A stretch of 64,000 nucleotides of DNA. Source: Lyophyllum atratum (Eukaryota > Basidiomycota > Agaricomycetes > Agaricales > Lyophyllaceae). The notes under the pieces were generated by a model. That model saw nothing but the letters and a program-made list of their open reading frames with translations. It had not been told where the DNA came from and made no database searches. Location of the stretch: NCBI GenBank assembly GCA_014905825.1, contig JACGCN010000027.1, positions 248,001 to 312,000 on the forward strand, in the 5' to 3' direction. A program made the translations under genes and the position numbers. Shown piece by piece: positions 10,980 to 24,032 of this stretch (its first letter is position 1; each line of letters starts with the position of its first letter).

Positions 10980-12610
10980 TCCGTGGTTCATGCTATGGCT
11001 TGAGTGCGTATCGACGGAACGTGTACGATGGGCACACGAGGACTTTGGTTATTTCGTCGGCCGGCTTCGACTTTACGTTCGTTCAGCTTCCAGCCTTCAG
11101 ATCACACGAACAGAGGCGAGATAGGACTCTCTCTCTATTTCTTGGACGTGCATCTCTTGCGAGATAAAGATGGATATTGGACTCTGCACTTACGTCTATA
11201 CTTACAATTACTTTACTTCCTTTACACTGTACAACACACACCACGCATGCGACGGACATGGACCTCTTTACTTATGGCCGCCAGACCCCAGCTGACTAGT
11301 CCGCTGCTAGTATTGATGTACTACAGTAGCGCATTGGTCGATGATATACCCAGTAGATACCCTGGTACCAAGGACATGAGCCTACAACATTATGGCACTA
11401 GTCGCGCACCGCCTGATTTTGTTGGACGTTGGATACACGCCTCTTTGTTGGTAACATAGGCTGTCCCGTGAGGAGATGGACTTGAAGCACGTGTTGCACC
11501 AAGTTCTTCAGACGAGAGGCGAAATGGTACCACATCAACACGTTCGGTCCACCAACGTCCCGCTGTGAATACAGTAATGTTAATGAACCGTAACCAAATG
11601 GTTGTCGATGGCGACCTGGGATGCCCGGCAATTCACCATCAATTGCCTGTTGCGCAGGAGCGCGCCAAGTGGACGAGCTTACCCATTTCGCGTCCATCGA
11701 CTGCTTTGGGTCGTGATCTGCGCTCGCCGAACGGGACAAGGGCTGCCACGAGGGGTGTCGTTGGGCTTCGGGATCGGTTCTATTCGGACTGCCAATTGTC
11801 GGCGTCGTCGCTCGGCGACAGTGCGACTAATCCGGACACGTAGAAAGAGGCAAGTACTCCGTGGTCGGTGTCCGGACACGAGGCATGGGCGCCGCTTGTT
11901 CCGAGCTGGAAAAAATCCGCTTCGGCGGCCGATGTCTTATGCGGTACAGCAACGAGGGCCGAGGCTTTTGGGCTGACCTTGAATATGATTAGCGAGGATC
12001 GGGTGAGGTGGGTAAACTTTGGTATGAATGAGGAAGGGCGAAGGGCTGAATGCAGATACGGTAGCTACCTGACGGCAGTGGTTAGGGTAGTATCGATTTC
12101 CCGCGGCGATCGAGGAACTCAGGAGGCCATAGTAAGTTTCTTGGTCAGATGGCTGTTTGGGTCCAGGGTAAGTTGGTTGAACGACATCTGCTGGAATGCG
12201 TACCGTAATTAGGCACGAGGAGTGGAAGAGATGAACAACGCAGGGCTGCTTTCGGGCATTGTTTGGAGAGCTATGGCGAAAGTCATGGACCGGATTGCCA
12301 CGCTCTAGAACAGCAGAAGAACACCATGAATGGGTGTGATACTAAGATGGACCGCGATGTGTCTTGCTGGTCCTTTTGAAGAGTTGAGGGTCTTTTGGCA
12401 GGAAGACTCGACCTTGAACAGCTTATCAACGCGAGCCGTGAGGGAGCGCCTGTTTACGGCTCGACTCTCTTCATCGGCGATTACACTGTAGGGGTAAGAA
12501 GTGCGGAGATGTAGGTCTGTACTGGGCCCGGTAGTAAGAAAAGCGATCCATTTTCAGAGGTGGCGTAACTGACTGGAGGGCAGAACTTCCACAACCCTAG
12601 GATAAACCAT
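10980..12610. other. 1.6-kb stretch without a supported gene
   Basis: Several overlapping frames of 90-150 codons exist on both strands (for example 11398-11739 minus and 11602-11976 plus), with no recognisable domain, signal peptide or consistent introns. The first 200 bp are probably the GH16 3' UTR. It may contain decayed mobile DNA, but I could not identify any element. Confidence 0.35.
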
Positions 12611-12704
12611 GGGGTCTTGGCACAGTGGTAGCGCGCACGCTTCGCATCTCCGTCGAGGAGAAACTGCCTGCGTGAGGTCGTGAGTTCAATCCTCACAGTC
12701 TCCA
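12611..12704 (+). tRNA. tRNA-Ala (anticodon CGC) with a 22-nt intron
   Basis: Acceptor GGGGTCT pairs with AGTCTCC at six of seven positions, including a G3-U70 wobble, the alanine identity element. The D arm has GCAC/GCGC around AGTGGTA. The anticodon stem CACGC/GCGTG encloses TT-CGC-A; a 22-nt intron after position 37 (about 12655-12676) precedes T38. The T arm is GTGAG-TTCAATC-CTCAC, fully paired. A terminator TTTT follows at 12709-12712. Confidence 0.93.
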
Positions 12705-13288
12705 GTGCTTTTGCATACACAGCCTACAGGGTGTGAACTTGGACCGCCTGCGTTCATGAAACTTCATTTTTCAAGTTTCGACCGTTCGGCACGCCGCACG
12801 CCGGGGCTGGGATGTGGAAGTCATAGGAGGTCGGTCGCTGGTTGGAGGAGGTGGCGTAAGGTGGAGGTCCAGGCTAGTCCAGACTCCAGAGCGAGTCTGC
12901 CTTCGCGACACGGGTGGCGCATAGGACTGCCCAATTCTCTTGTAATGAACATGACAAGTGCGACGTGTTAAGATGATTGACATCAGATAGTGCGATTCCT
13001 ACGTGCATATATTCGAAAGAAAGACACGAAGTGGCATTTTGAGTCGCCTGGAATCAGGAAGTACCAGGGCATCCAGGAGAAGAGGACTTGTATGTGGGTT
13101 CCAGCTAAGCGGGGTGTCGACTAAAGTATCGCAATAGCCCTGCCGCGTTATCCTACATAATAGATATGGTGGTGGTCAGTGTAAGAGCGGTGACGACAGT
13201 ATGTCACAAACCATCATAACAGTCACGTCCATCCTTGGATCGCTTGCCTCCTCCACCCCATTCCCCCCTCCAACGTCTCTCTATCGCA
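12705..13288. other. intergenic and promoter of the V-ATPase subunit E gene
   Basis: Starts with the TTTT Pol III terminator of the tRNA. The rest shows no supported gene. A pyrimidine-rich stretch (13245-13285) precedes the next ATG. Confidence 0.4.
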
Positions 13289-14352
13289 ATGTCGTCCCGC
13301 CCACTGAATGATGATGAGGTCCTCAACCAGATGAACAAGATGGTGCGCACGGATTCTGCGATTGTCGATGCCCTCTCTGATCACAACTCCGTCCTGCCGA
13401 CCCAATTGGAATTGTCCCTTATGATCTGTAACTCGTGCTTATACCTTGGGGCATTGGCTTCTATAGGTTGCGTTCATCAAACAGGAGGCGCTTGAGAAGG
13501 CTCGCGAGATTAAAGTGAAGGCAGATGAAGAGTTTGCGATTGAGAAAGTGCGGTGTTGTTCACCTCCGGGTCAGCTACTTCTGCGCTAACCGTTTTATAT
13601 GGCATCCTTTATAGGCCAAGATAGTGAAGCAGGAGCAGCAGGCCATCGACGCGCAATTTGAGAAGAAGCGCAAAGGCGCCGAGATCGCACAGAAGATGTA
13701 TGCTGTTCCATTCAGCCGACTTCGGTTCATACTCCCCGACCAGCGCGTCTGCTGACCCTATCTGTCCGCAGCGCCGAATCCACCCTCACCAACAAATCCC
13801 GCCTGAAGCTGCTTCAACGCCGTGAGGAGCATCTGCAAGAGCTCTTCTCGGAGTCGCGCGCCTCTGTCGTCGAGCTCGCGAAGAATGAGGGCCAGTATGT
13901 GCAGTTCCTCGAGGGCGTCATCGTGCAGGGCTTCCTCCAGGTACTGGAGCCGGGCGTCACGATACATGTGCGGGGGCGTGATGTAGATGTTGGAAAGCAG
14001 GCGGCTGCAAGCGCGGAGAAGTCGTACAAGGAAATTAGTGGACGGGATATCGAGTACGAGGTGGAAGGGACGCTGAGTGATGACAGGTGAGTGAATGTTA
14101 TGTGTCCAAGTATGAAATGGGATGCTGAGAAAAGCTTGCCTGCAGTGCTGGTGGTGTGAAGCTTGTCAGTGGTACGCGTCGTATTACGCTTGATAATACG
14201 CTAGATGAGCGTCTCCGGTTGCTAGAAGACAGGGTAAGCTTTCATTCTCCTGTCTACAGTCTTCGACAGATTATATATGGCCGTTACAGATGCTCCCTGA
14301 AATAAGGAAAGATCTCTTCGGCGCGAACGAGAATCGGAAGTTTTTCACATAG
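13289..14352 (+). CDS. VMA4: V-type H+-ATPase subunit E
   Basis: Six exons: 13289-13342, 13467-13547, 13615-13697, 13772-14086, 14146-14233 and 14290-14352. All phases agree. The protein opens MSSRPLNDDEVLNQMNKMV, followed by a long charged coiled-coil half (AFIKQEALEKAREIKVKADEEF, IVKQEQQAIDAQFEKKRK) and a C-terminal globular part ending LLPEIRKDLFG-type sequence. This is the classic subunit E pattern at about 225 residues. Subunit E forms the peripheral stalk with subunit G, holding the V1 head of the proton pump on vacuolar membranes. The start codon is the first ATG after a pyrimidine-rich leader. Confidence 0.95.
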
Positions 14353-14633
14353 GATTAGATACTGTTTGCCAATGCTATAATGATTTCTAGTTATATGCCT
14401 TCAGGGTGTCTGTCAAAGGCAGACGTTGACCTACGGTTCAACGTACACAGGCTTCGGATATCCGTGGGTCTGTATATACTTGAAAGGCTCAGTTGAGTTA
14501 TTAGTATGTCTAGGAGGTTCAGAGAACTTCAGACTGCAGAGTCCAGATTCCGAATCAACGTTGAATGCATAGATATTACATAGGGAAATCCATAAGATGT
14601 GCAAAAATTGCATCCCAAGATGCATAAAGGAGT

Positions 14634-14717
14634 GCATTAAGAGGGAATCGAACCCCCGGCGGGTCGAGATCACTTCTCGAATGGCAACGACCCAGGTTAC
14701 CACTACCCCATTAATGC
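14634..14717 (-). tRNA. tRNA-Gly (anticodon GCC) with a 14-nt intron
   Basis: On the minus strand the acceptor GCATTAA pairs perfectly with TTAATGC. The D arm GGGT/ACCT encloses AGTGGTA. The anticodon stem GGTCG/CGACC encloses TT-GCC-A and T38, with an intron TTCGAGAAGTGATC after position 37. The T arm is GGGGG-TTCGATT-CCCTC. The next minus-strand T run (TTTTT, 14611-14617 region) is a possible terminator. A near-identical copy lies at 48825-48908. Confidence 0.95.
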
Positions 14718-14827
14718 TTGTGAAGGAATAAGCGGGCCCACCAGTTCATTCATACTCCCACATTCTCAACCTCCGCAAGTCCAGACCCTCTCTTCAAGCT
14801 CGCTTCAAGCTTAACACTCCCATTGCA

Positions 14828-16095
14828 ATGGACCTCCCCAGCCCTACTCGTCTCCAACACCCTTCGAGTCCGCTGAGTCCTCACACCAACGAGCACCTCT
14901 CCTTTCCCTCCACATTTGCGGAGCCCGTCGCAGAGTCTTCCACAGCTCCACCAGTACCACCGCGCCAGCTCCTCAAGGATAGGCTGTACGTCGGGAACCT
15001 GCATCCAACCGTGGACGAGTACGTCTTTTCTCCTCTGATTTTGGGGGCCATACTTGGACTAGATTGAATAATGGCCTGACAATGAGCAGATATTCGCTCC
15101 TTCAGATCTTCTCGAAATTCGGAAAGGTCACAAAGCTCGACTTCCTCTTCCACAAGGCCGGCGCACTCAAGGGAAAGCCGCGCGGCTATGCATTCGTAGA
15201 ATATGGCACGAACGACGTACGTCTTCTCATCTAGCCCTTCCATAGGATACACGCTCACCCCGGGTTTATCTCTCCCCCCTCGCTTTCATACCACGGCACA
15301 TCTCTTGTCATCCCACCTATCCGTGCGCAGATGGATGATGGATCAGTGTCACCCGGGGCGGGCGTCGTACCCTGCTATGCCTGAAGACGGATCTTGATTT
15401 GCTGACATGCCCTGTCTACCTTTTGTTCAGGAGGCCGTGAAGGCACTAAGCATGGCGCACGAAAAGCTCCTGCGAGGGCGGAAGCTGGTGGTGACGTTTG
15501 CACATCAGGCGCCGGTTGAGCAGATGGGCGGTGGGGGCGTGTATGGACCGAAGCGGAAGAGCATGATGGAGACGGGGAGGCCGACAACGCTCAGTTTGCT
15601 CAAGACAGGTTCGGGGACACGTAATGACGGGTCAGTGCCCACTTCTTTTATGGGTTATCGATAGATGCTCATTTGTCGTGCAGGACGAGGGATAAGATTG
15701 CAATGATGGAGGCGAAGCTAAGACAGATGGAGAGCACGAATCCGAAGCCTGCACCTATACCTGGTTCCTCTACATCGAGTCGACCAGCTGCTGCATCGAC
15801 ATCTACATCAACATTTACGACTGGAGCACCACCCTATCACGCCTCTCTCCCTCTTAAACCACCCCCAACAATGCCAGGGACATTTGGCCAGGCCAAGCCG
15901 CGGACAACGAAGCCCAGGACACCCCTCCCTTCACTGCCGATCCTCCCTTCATCGCAGTTGCATACACAAACGCCCTCTCCGAGAACAGACTCCCCTAAGA
16001 CATCAGGGCCTCAGCGGCCGACGAAGACAACGAAGATGTCAGGGATCAAGATTGGAAAACCGAAGGAGAAGGTAGCACCGTCTGACATGGGTTGA
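14828..16095 (+). CDS. RBM18: RBM18-like RRM RNA-binding protein
   Basis: Four exons: 14828-15018, 15090-15216, 15431-15630 and 15684-16095. The single RRM has RNP2 RLYVGNLHP and RNP1 GKPRGYAFVEY, and between them KFGKVTKLDFLFHKAGALKG, a signature shared with animal RBM18. The RRM is followed by LRGRKLVVTFAHQ, then a basic segment and a Ser/Thr/Pro-rich tail ending KIGKPKEKVAPSDMG. It is presumably an RNA-binding protein; the RBM18 role is poorly defined even in animals. The third intron boundary set gives one unusually long intron (214 nt). The gene is tail-to-tail with RPL23 and 245 bp from it. Confidence 0.88.
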
Positions 16096-16340
16096 GGACG
16101 AGGGCTACGATGCGGGTTCTTCAATTTCTTAACTTAGGTTGTCTCATGCAGTGTGTACAGGGATGTTGTGAATAATGGCTTCTTACGACTTACCAGCACT
16201 TGCACTTGAGGGATTTAAACTATACGCTTGTCAGATCAGACACTCTGAATTGACTCCTGATCATGCGCGTTGAATCGTGTTATATTCATAACAGTGGTGT
16301 AGAACATGTGCGAAAAGAAAGATGGAAGTCGTCGACCCGC

Positions 16341-17178
<838 letters not shown>

Positions 17179-18585
17179 TTTTGATGTCTTGAGGGGGTTG
17201 GAGGCGACTTTGCGGTATCGGGGACGATAACACACACAAAGTTTCGTGCCGAATCTCGGCACCTGCGGTCATGTACAGTTCTTCGGCGTTTACCGGACTA
17301 GTCCGTCTCGAGTCTCAACTGACCTTTGCCGAGGTATACAGCATCCTGAAGCTTGATCATAGCTTGATCATGTCGAATGATCCACTTCGTTTCCCATCTG
17401 AACGTTGACGAAATATGAAGCATATAAGGTAAACTACCTAGCTACGGGTGCCATGCATTTATATGAGCATCTTCGAGATAATAACGGGCTATGATATCTG
17501 AACTCTCTTCCTGCGATTGCATATCAGAATACATCGAGAATTCCTTGGCAATGGGAGAAGAGGACAGTTCTGTGTGCAGAAAGTCTTGGACTTCTTGATG
17601 GGATCAGGGCTCTCTACCGTCGGTTACATGCGCCACACACATAGACTTCTTGAACTCCCTCAGCATACAGCATCCTAGTACCCAGTCACCTGCAACAGCT
17701 TTCCAAAGCCGCCTGTACTGGGTTTCGCTGAGCCATTTGCAGATACCTCCCAAGAAGAAGCTCAACGTCGTTACTGACTCAAGCTATTGGTCGTCTTCTT
17801 TATAAAACGACAGGGCTCTTTCTCGGAGACATATGGTGCCATCCCAAGTTGTCTATTAAATAATTAATGACTGCGGAATGTCCTTCTCTGGTCCATTATC
17901 ACTTTCACTGTCACTTTTGTATTCTTTCTCGGTTGACCGTGACCCGATCCTGGTAGCCATCCTCCGTTATAAGTTGAGTTGACGCGAATTTACTGTATTT
18001 ACTCTGCATACAGATGCTGATTATTACTTGCTGGGAGGACGCGCGTAAGGGTCGGCGGCTGGTCGCAGAGGTCACCACTGGCTCAGAGCGGTATCGACGG
18101 TCCTCGTTAGTGACTGTCGCAACTGAATTTTGGTCATGGCGGCCATACTCAAGTATGTGATAGTGATACAAGTGCGAATTTATGCCCGCCGGGGCCATCC
18201 GAATGGGCCCTATGTATCCCCTCCTGTAATGAATCTAAGCTAAAAGTAATAGGAGTTGAGATTAGGGATATAAACTCGAAACACACCTCTTTTAGCTTGA
18301 AGTCCAAAGTTCAAGCGAATCATTGTGGATGTGGCGTACATTTTGTTGATTTACTGTCCTGAGCTGGGACTCTCTAGCTGAAGGCCTTAGATTACCGCGA
18401 GCAATGGGCGCCTATTCGTCCCTCGATCGATCGTTTCAAATGGCATATCTGGCTAATCTGCTACCGTATCAGCATATGCATCTTCCTTCACATTATCAGA
18501 TCAAAGTCTGGCTGGCATATACCGGGGTTCATGAGATGTGCTCCATATAAGACACTTCCCTCTAACCCACTACCATCCGGGAACC
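17179..18585. other. 1.4-kb intergenic, nothing recognised
   Basis: The first part is the RPL23 promoter. A TTTATAAAACG element sits near 17800 but no transcript can be assigned to it. No coding frame was supported. Confidence 0.35.
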
Positions 18586-19348
18586 ATGCCAGACGAAAAA
18601 CGCGAGGTATGCCCCCTTCTTCGACAATGCATCAACCGCCAGCTGATACACCCGTTCTGTATAGATCACCGAGCTGCACAGTCATGAAACACGCCTTGCG
18701 CTGTTCTCCTTCAACTCTTCAACGGTCTGGGATCTAGGAAGCACCCTGCGCGCCCTCGCACTCAAAGAGTATCCAGAGCAGTCCGCGTACATCAGCATCA
18801 CTCAAGCCAACGCCACGCCACTCTTCGTAGCGCATACGACGGATGCCATCAGCCCAGCCCATGTCGCCGAATCCGACTCGATCCGCAACAGCGTCAAGCG
18901 CTGGGAGATCTCCAGCTGGCGCCGCAATCGCCTCCTCACTCTTACCGAGCCCCCCTCGGAGTACGAGAAGGCGGAGGCGAAGGCCATGGAGTTCAGCTTG
19001 AAGGGCGGGGGGTGGCCTATCCGTGTGAAGGGCGTGGTGGGCGTGGTTGCGATCGTGGTTGTGACGGGGTTGTATGCTGCGAATGGTGGGAAGGGCCAGA
19101 GTTTCAATCCGCTGAAGTATGATCGCCCGACGGACGTGAACCATGAGTTGATCGTGAAGGCTCTGGATATGGTCTTGGATAAACAGTGGGCCTCTTCTTC
19201 GATTTTGTCATTGTTGATGCTGAGCAGGTCTCAGAAAAAATTCGCCGTTGCCGGTCAGTTAATGCTGATTATCATTTGGTCGATGGAGATCGCGCTTTTA
19301 GTATGGATGAAGAATTCTTGTGGTGCTCGTATCCTGTTAGCAGGTTAG
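18586..19348 (+). CDS. UPF0303 / DUF336 (heme-binding-fold) protein
   Basis: Exon 1 (18586-18606, MPDEKRE) is followed by an intron to 18664, then a long exon. ETRLALFSFNSSTVWDLGSTLRALALKEYPEQSAYISI matches the N-terminal half of fungal UPF0303 proteins (yeast YBR137W type). EFSLKGGGWPIRVKGVVGVVAIVVVTGL matches the conserved glycine-rich core, and VNHELIVKALD the C-terminal helix. Members share a fold with heme-degrading HbpS/GlcG proteins; their role is not settled. The 3' end is uncertain. Family members usually stop soon after the last helix, whereas the frame here runs on to 19348, so another intron near 19190 or 19095 is likely. Confidence 0.75.
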
Positions 19349-20944
19349 ACATACGATTTACAGGTTGCGGAGGAATAGATAACATACCTGCCGAAAAATC
19401 TGATCGCAGGGGGCGCCTTTGGATCAGACCTTAGGATGAACACATTGTTAGACTACATCAACACTCCCCGGATCGGAGCCAAGATCGTCATGCTCTGGCG
19501 CGCTACGAGTGAGACCACTTAACACCTTTGGGGATGACTATAATGGCACTCTTGTCGACCACTCTTAATACAACACCAATCCACCGAGTCTGGAAAGCGC
19601 ATAGCAGATGCCGATATGCTGGAAAGGATGTTCTCCGAGTAACTAGCTCTGAGGAGTCTGAGCGAGAGGCAGCGATCGAGGACCGAAGGGCCGCGCCTCA
19701 ACCCTACGTGATTACAGGCAATATCGTGCTTGGAAGGAGAATCCCACAGATGTGGCAACACCAATGTCTGTGACGATACAGAATACCACACGCCGCAACT
19801 AGGATAATAGTAAATCCGTCCAGTTCTTTCATGGTTTCACTGAGCTGACCTTTGGATTCCGTACGTCGCCATGTTTGATTCTCCGGAAGCATGCCTCAAG
19901 CTTGATGACGCCGAAACAGGCAAGAAATTTCCACCAAGTCAGGAAGATTGTTTGTCGCCGGAGAAAGTCGGAGAGCACAGCACGGGGGAGATAGCATTTG
20001 CATGAGGACTTCGCAGATTCGCCGTTTGATACCGTCGATAGGGGGACGGACAGGGCCACCGGGGATTGTGCGGTGTAGGGACGTTGAAGAGTATGGAATA
20101 CCAGGTAGCAACAGCGCTCAAGAAACATGCGACTTTGGAGAGCAGTCAAAGAGCAGTCAAGCTTCAAGGCGTAGCGCGTAGGTGTGACCGCCTATATTTG
20201 GTTGAAAGGGGGGCACCAAATAGGCACGGTGATCGGAGGAAAAACACGACCAACAAGTTGAACAACATCGCCACGACACAGTCACCCCTCGTCGACATAC
20301 TTCGCCTCGCACACGAATAACTTTCGATCCTCGCTGACAATGGAACAGGGAACATGTCTCGCACAAACGTTAATAAAGTGATGATTCTATTATGAAGAGT
20401 AGAACCGTCCATGATCAACTGGGTCAACTACAAGTACGCTATATGGCGTGTCGACTCAATATTTTGGCCAAGAACGTGTTGACGCGATCAACCTTGGGTA
20501 CAACGTGCTGGGGTTCTTTCGACCACGAAGGCCTTTCAAGATGCGGTGAAGGGACGGCCGGACCATCGGGCGACGGTCTCAGTTTTGACAGGAAGCTGAT
20601 GCAGATGGTCATGCGCCATCTCCAAGACAAATGGCGCCAATGGCTATCAGCTGACGATTCTGGTGACTTCGACTGCGATTACTCGGTGTCTGCTTATGCA
20701 TGCAGGCTTATGGAACACGGGGAGGTCTAGATGCTAAGAACGATCTTACTGGGACTGTTGTCGAAATATCTGCAGGGCCGGGTGTCGGCGTGCCCCGCGT
20801 GTAAAAGGACATAGCGATGATCATGAAGATGGTCCATGGAGAAGCATTGGCGACTTGTCAGTCGAGGGGAACCAATCGCAGGAGGGTGATTAGATCTTCC
20901 TCGATCACGTGCGTCATAATGGGAGCTACATCTCGACGATGCGC
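19349..20944. other. 1.6-kb stretch with only short frames
   Basis: Short overlapping frames occur on both strands (19839-20167 minus, 20392-20730 plus). None has a start, intron or domain pattern that I trust. It could hold decayed gene fragments. The last part is the catalase promoter. Confidence 0.35.
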
Positions 20945-20945
20945 A

Positions 20946-20953
20946 TATATAAA
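20946..20953 (+). promoter_or_regulatory. TATA box of the catalase gene
   Basis: TATATAAA lies 46 nt before the catalase start codon, leaving room for a short leader. Confidence 0.6.
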
Positions 20954-20998
20954 GCCGCGGCAGGAACCCACTTCTTTGCTTTCTGATTTTCATCAACC

Positions 20999-23097
20999 AT
21001 GCCTTCCGCTCAAGTCTTCAACAGCAAGGACGGCGCTACTTACACCACCTCCAGTGGCGCACCCGTCAATGAGCCTTATGCCGCTCAGAGGGCCGGGACT
21101 CTTGGTCCCCTATTGCTCCAAGGTTTGTCTATCTACCCCTTCATATGGCACAGGCCACTTATCGTACCCTTAGACTTCCATCACATCGATCTGCTCGCCC
21201 ACTTCGATCGTGAACGTATCCCTGAGCGCGTTGTAAGTATATTTCATGGTGATCGCTACATCGCGACCTTTTACTCAAATCTCTTATCAGGTCCACGCCA
21301 AAGGCGCTGGTGCTCACGGTTACTTCGAAGTGACTCACGATCTCAGTGACATCACCTCCCAGTCTCTTCTCCGCCAGGTTGGCAAGAAGGTCCGCGCCAC
21401 CGTTCGCTTCTCCACTGTTGGTGGCGAGTCCGGATCGGCCGATACCGCTCGCGATCCTCGTGGTTTCGCCATCAAGCTTAGAACTGACGAAGGAAACTGG
21501 GATTGGGTCTTCAACAACACCCCCGTCTTCTTTATCAGGGACCCCGCCAAGTTCCCCCACTTCATCCACACCCAGAAAAGGGATCCCCAGACCCATTTGA
21601 AAGATCCCGATATGTTCTGGGTACGTGGGCTGTCATTTTTGCGTTTAGATCTCTAAAGCTTATTCAACCCTTCTCTTATAGGATTATCTCTCCCAAAACC
21701 CGGAGTCAATCCATCAGATCATGATCCTCTTCTCAGATCGCGGCACTCCTGACGGCTACCACCACCAGCACGGCTATTCTGGTCACACCTTCAAATGGCT
21801 CAAGGATGATGGCTCCTTTGTATACGTCCAGGTCCATCTTCGCGCGGATGGTGGCTTCAAGGTTTGTGGATCTTCGTCGGGCCGGTTGTGACTGCGCCGG
21901 TTCTCATATATATTCTCACAGACCCTCGATAACGCTGCGGCAGGAAAATTGGCTGGTGAGAACCCGGACTATGGTACCCAAACGCTCTTTGAGACCATCG
22001 AGGCTGGAAAATTCCCCTCGTGGAACGTGTTCATTGTGAGTATCACCTAAATTATACACCCGGGATTTACTGACACGCATACAGCAAACGATGACACCCG
22101 AGCAAGCAGAGAACTTCCGCTACAACGTCCTTGATCTCACGAAAGTCTGGCCCCATGGCGAATTCCCCCTCCGCCCCATCGGCAAACTCGTCCTCAACGA
22201 GAACCCTCAGAACTACTTCGCTGAAATCGAGCAGGTTCGTTGATCTTCCTTCTCTTGCTTGAACGCATTGTCTGACTCACATTCTGATTCAAGGCTGCCT
22301 TCTCGCCCTCGCATCTGGTTCCATACATCGAGCCCTCTGCTGACCCTGTCCTCCAGTCGCGCCTCTTCTCCTACCCCGATACCCACCGCCACCGTCTCGG
22401 CGTCAACTACCAGCAACTACCGGTCAATGCGCCCCTCAACCCCGTTGCCAACTTCCAACGCGACGGAGCCAGCACCTTCATCTCGCAGGGAAATCGCCCG
22501 AACTACGCTAGCACTATCCAGCCCCTCTCCTACGCTGGTCGCAAGGGCGCGATCGACGCATCTGTGCGCGACCTCGAAAGGGAGGCCAAGCACGAAAACT
22601 TCATTGGCGGTGCATACAGGGACCTCAGCGAGATCACTGAACGTGAGTGGCTCCCTTAGACTTCTATTGAAAGATCGCTTAGCATATGTCACCAGTCGAT
22701 TTCGAGCAACCTCGCGCCTTGTGGAGCAAGGTCTGGAATGACGCCCAGCGCGAGGCATACGTCCAGAACGTGTCTGGGCACTTCGGCAACGTCAAGAGCG
22801 CTGAGGTCAAGGCCAGACAACGTATGTACATACTATTTGCGTGTATACTCAATCGTTGATCGCCTTTCAATGCAGTCTCGGTATGGGCTGCTGTCGACCA
22901 GGGTCTCTCCGACCGTATCGCCAAGGCCGTCGGCCACTCTACTGTCAAGCCTCTGCAAGTCAAGCCCGCGAACGAGGCTGTCAAGTTCAGGGCTAGCCTT
23001 GGGTTCGCTTCTATACCCCCGGAAGACTGTAGACCGTGACCTAACCATTCCCTTTCTTCTTCCTTGTAGATTCGGTTCGCGTCTCCAAGCTAATTGA
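20999..23097 (+). CDS. monofunctional heme catalase
   Basis: Ten exons: 20999-21122, 21174-21232, 21291-21620, 21682-21861, 21922-22035, 22085-22234, 22294-22642, 22696-22821, 22876-23002 and 23070-23097. It is a small-subunit catalase of about 520 residues. Visible elements are [20 protein letters not shown] with the catalytic His, [19 protein letters not shown] with the distal Asn, and [14 protein letters not shown] with the proximal heme-ligand Tyr. The NADPH-region sequence ([11 protein letters not shown]) and a C-terminal helical segment follow. It decomposes hydrogen peroxide. There is no N-terminal signal; the C-terminus SRLQAN is not a clear PTS1. In a wood-decay fungus it fits protection from peroxide made by oxidases such as CDH-linked systems (inference). 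Confidence 0.95.
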
Positions 23098-23543
23098 GCT
23101 GCTTGTCTCTGAGCTTTCGTTTGGTGGAAATTGTCTACCTTCTCTCTGCCCCGTACCATCTACCCCACATCCGTCATGCTGTTGTTGTTAACGCCTCAAA
23201 TCGTTGGAAAAAAAATGTAGATGTAACACTGTTGTATGTTTTATCCTCACTTGTGTCAAACGATATCCCAAATGTCGAATGTTTTGACCTGTTGTTGGCC
23301 CTCTTCTGGCTGATGGCAGTTTACAGTGCACCATGACGCATGAAGACACTCGTCGTCGCAAATGAGATCCGTACATATCAACAAGGCGTAAATAAGCTAC
23401 TCCTCCATCTTCAGCAACGCTCGCTAGAGTCCCATGGTATATACGTCGTTACAAAATGTCCTCTGAGATTGGTACATATTAATAGTGCATGATTACCGTA
23501 CCCGTCTCCCCGACCTCCGAAAAGGCTATGATGATTCTTCCCT
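23098..23543. other. intergenic
   Basis: 3' flanks of the convergent catalase and small secreted protein genes. Nothing else is seen. Confidence 0.4.
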
Positions 23544-23856
23544 TCAAGTCTTCTCAACACTCGTTACAGTCCCGTGCGAGGTCTCCCATGGCCTCTTCCA
23601 CAGCTTTGACTTCGAGTCAGTAACAGCTATGGAGTAAAAGTTCGGACAAACCAGTCACTCACCACGATAGTCTCTAATGGGGACCGTGCAGCGATGTCAA
23701 GAACTGCCGCCACCTTGTACACCTGTTAGGCCACCCCTACCAGATCGAAAGCACGAGTATACGACTTACCTCGAGCTCGCGGTTCTGCATCGGGACGGGC
23801 CGGCCTACTACGAACGAGGCCAGTGCGAGGACCATAGTCAATGTGCAGGGCAACAT
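23544..23856 (-). CDS. small secreted protein, about 70 residues
   Basis: Missing from a simple ORF scan because of its introns. Exons 23856-23770, 23722-23663 and about 23609-23544 are joined in phase by GTAAGT/CAG and GTGAGT/AAG introns; the second has a TTACTGAC branch site. The N-terminus MLPCTLTMVLALASFVVGRP is a good secretion signal. The mature part (VPMQNRELEVYKVAAVLDIA, then SPLETIV) is short with no family match that I know. A TTTAAAG element lies upstream near 23905. The third exon and stop are the least certain. It is a candidate effector-like or apoplastic protein only by size and signal. Confidence 0.5.
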
Positions 23857-24032
23857 CGTGGTGGGCTTGAGTTGGGGTGCTTACTCGACCGCTATTAGGA
23901 TGGGCTCTTTAAAGGACGTGGAGGGTCTTGGAAACTGCGCTTGATTGCCAAGAGTGTATTGTGCATCGCCTCGTACCTTGAGGCTTGGGCGGCTGTTGTT
24001 GTCCCCATCTGGCGGATCGCAAAGCCTTTAGC

